Shown here: one piece after another, positions 62,705-64,000 of the stretch
Layout of the letters: every line of letters begins with the position of its first letter
Numbering within the stretch: the first letter of the stretch is position 1
Assembly: GCA_963784995.1 (NCBI GenBank)
Contig: CAWATZ010000013.1
Span: forward strand, 1 to 64,000
From: CAWATZ01 sp963784995
GTDB lineage: Bacteria; Planctomycetota; Planctomycetia; Gemmatales; Gemmataceae
Length of the DNA stretch: 64,000 nucleotides
Reading direction: 5' to 3'
Translations under genes and position numbers: made by a program
Notes under the pieces: generated by a model
Told to the model about the DNA's origin: nothing
Databases searched by the model: none
The model's input: only the letters and a program-made list of their open reading frames with translations

Positions 62705-64000
62705 ATGTCTGCAACAGGGTTGAACAGCGTGCGCGGGAACTGGGTCTTGGTGGCCCTGACGGGTCTGGTTCTCCTGGTCCCGGCGAGCCGGGCGGCGGAG
62801 CCGGACCTGAGCGAACAGGAGGAGCGTCAGAAGGAGGTCCGCGCCGAGACGGACCGGCTGGTGCGTCGCCTGGATACGATCCTCCGCATCTTCGATCACA
62901 ATCACCTGCAAAGCAGCGAGGAAAAGCACCTGCTGGCCCGAGCCCGCAAGGTGCTGGCCGGTCTGAGCCAGGACCAGATGGCCCGCGCCCTCGCCGCCCT
63001 CGAAGCCGCCCGCAAGGCCGAGGGGGAGGCCCGCGTCGAGCGCATCAAGGAGATCGAGGCCCAGCACGAGGAGATCGTGCTGGCCCTGAAGAAGCTGCTC
63101 GCCGAATACGACGCCATCAAGAGCGCCGAGCAGGCAGCCGACCGTCTGGAGAAGCTGGCCCGCGATCAGGTGGACCTGTATTTGCAGGACCTGCACGTGA
63201 TCCATACCCAGGTTCGCACCAAGGCAACGGCCCTGCCGCATCAGCGGCTGGAGCGGCTGGCCGGCGAGCAAACGTTCGTCCAGCGCGACGTCGATACGCT
63301 CCTGGCCCAGCTGGCCGCCCTGCGGGCGAAGCTGCCGGCCGATGCGCAGGAACGGCTGGCCAAGGCCGAGAAGCTCGCCGCGACCGAGGGGGCCCCGGCC
63401 GGCATGAGCGACGTGGTCCGGATGTACCGCACCTGGCTGTGCGCCGAGAAGCGCATCAGCGTCTGGCGCAACGTTGGTGAGAGACAGTGGAAGTCGGCCG
63501 GCGACCTGATGGAGGTGGCCCGCACCCTGCGCCCGGCCCGTGACCGCCTGGCGATCCTGCGCGACGCCCTGACTCGGGTGGAGCGCACCCTGCAAGATCA
63601 GCAGGATCTCCGCGAGGACACGCTCGCTCCCATCGATCCCGCCGACGTGGAAAAGGCCAAGCTAGCGGCCGAGGCCGCCGCCGAGAAGAACCGGGCCCGC
63701 CGCGGGGCCGCTCGCCTGGGAGATGACGAGCTGCTCGACGCCGGTCTGCGCCGGGCCCGCGAGCTGGGCGATCGGCAAGTCTGGCTGGAGCACGAGACCC
63801 GCGACGTTCGCGGCCTGCTCCGCACCCAGGTTCCCGAGGTGGCCGGCAAGCTGGGCCTGGCCGAGACCAGTATGCGCCGTGGCGGTGAGGAGCTGCAGGC
63901 CAACAACGACAAGAATTCCATCAAGCCGCAGGAGGAGGCCATCGAGACGCTGAAAGGCGTGAAGTCTGAACTGGAGCGTCTCCTGGCCGAGGCGGAGGCG
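62705..64000 (+). CDS. Exported coiled-coil protein, 3' end cut by window
   Basis: Frame of 432 residues open to the window end, so incomplete. Begins MSATGLNSVRGNWVLVALTG, a signal-peptide-like N-terminus (cleavage expected after residue 31, SRAAEP), then long charged helices rich in Arg, Glu, Ala and Leu, for example RLVRRLDTILRIFDHNHLQS, KAEGEARVERIKEIEAQHEE and LERLAGEQTFVQRDVDTLLA. A periplasmic scaffold belonging to the vWA/MoxR cluster is likely. The ATG at 62705 follows AAGGGGGGTCGTGA. Confidence 0.8.
   Translation, partial: MSATGLNSVRGNWVLVALTGLVLLVPASRAAEPDLSEQEERQKEVRAETDRLVRRLDTILRIFDHNHLQSSEEKHLLARARKVLAGLSQDQMARALAALEAARKAEGEARVERIKEIEAQHEEIVLALKKLLAEYDAIKSAEQAADRLEKLARDQVDLYLQDLHVIHTQVRTKATALPHQRLERLAGEQTFVQRDVDTLLAQLAALRAKLPADAQERLAKAEKLAATEGAPAGMSDVVRMYRTWLCAEKRISVWRNVGERQWKSAGDLMEVARTLRPARDRLAILRDALTRVERTLQDQQDLREDTLAPIDPADVEKAKLAAEAAAEKNRARRGAARLGDDELLDAGLRRARELGDRQVWLEHETRDVRGLLRTQVPEVAGKLGLAETSMRRGGEELQANNDKNSIKPQEEAIETLKGVKSELERLLAEAEA

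Overview
The window is GC-rich DNA from a planctomycete, most likely the Gemmataceae (Gemmata and relatives). Signs of this are two proteins opening with the Gemmata-type TIGR02996 repeat-companion domain, a beta-helix surface protein with an N-terminal LEDRTLP motif, a Ser/Thr kinase with C-terminal TPRs, a PPC-domain exported protein, Gly/Phe-rich secreted proteins, a MoxR/DUF58/BatA/vWA cluster, and many palindromic repeats between genes. Assignment is by family resemblance only.

Layout. 1-12 kb: partial DinB protein, membrane kinase-TPR protein, beta-helix surface protein, PPC-domain protein, a TIGR02996 protein, and an unusual fusion of a low-molecular-weight phosphatase with a SUI1/YciH translation-factor domain. 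12-17.7 kb: two minus-strand MarR-led operons (marR-pirin-doxX and marR-QueG-like/SCP2-cupin-thioesterase), each with a repeated or palindromic operator candidate, then a DinB gene. 17.7-18.3 kb: gene fragments around a large hairpin element. 18.4-27.7 kb: secreted Spy-like, HEAT-repeat and Gly-rich proteins, a broken RseP-like M50 protein with an HVLGH active site, and a translationally coupled pair encoding a Panacea-like protein and a proteasome-like Ntn hydrolase. 28-33.5 kb: large M28 peptidase, LRR protein, ribokinase. 33.7-36.3 kb: cobU-cobT-cobD(frameshifted), late cobalamin assembly. 36.5 kb: tRNA-Asp with a strong terminator. 36.8-39.4 kb: unknown membrane protein, frameshifted lactonase, esterase.

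39.7-43.8 kb is the most unusual part. Six copies of a ~57-bp repeat punctuate a run of short same-strand ORFs. Four ORFs, plus an incomplete ORF tail, stop 1-2 nt before a repeat, and five ORFs start 11-19 nt after one. This resembles an integron cassette array without an integrase in view (a CALIN-like array), with attC-like sites that deviate from the canonical GTTRRRY core.

44-51.8 kb: amidase, MOSC protein, enolase-superfamily enzyme, MBL hydrolase, pilus-type N-terminal domain protein, YpfJ-like metallopeptidase and two amidohydrolases (the second frameshifted). 52-64 kb: a long plus-strand cluster of MoxR ATPase, DUF58 protein, BatA-like and vWA-like membrane proteins, a DUF4175-like membrane protein, a degenerate ISAzo13-type transposase fragment, a truncated repeat protein and a coiled-coil exported protein running off the window.

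At least five genes carry one single-base frameshift each, in both directions, so either this is an indel-prone draft assembly or local gene decay is high. At least six families of palindromic intergenic repeats occur. No CRISPR array, prophage, rRNA or riboswitch was recognised.
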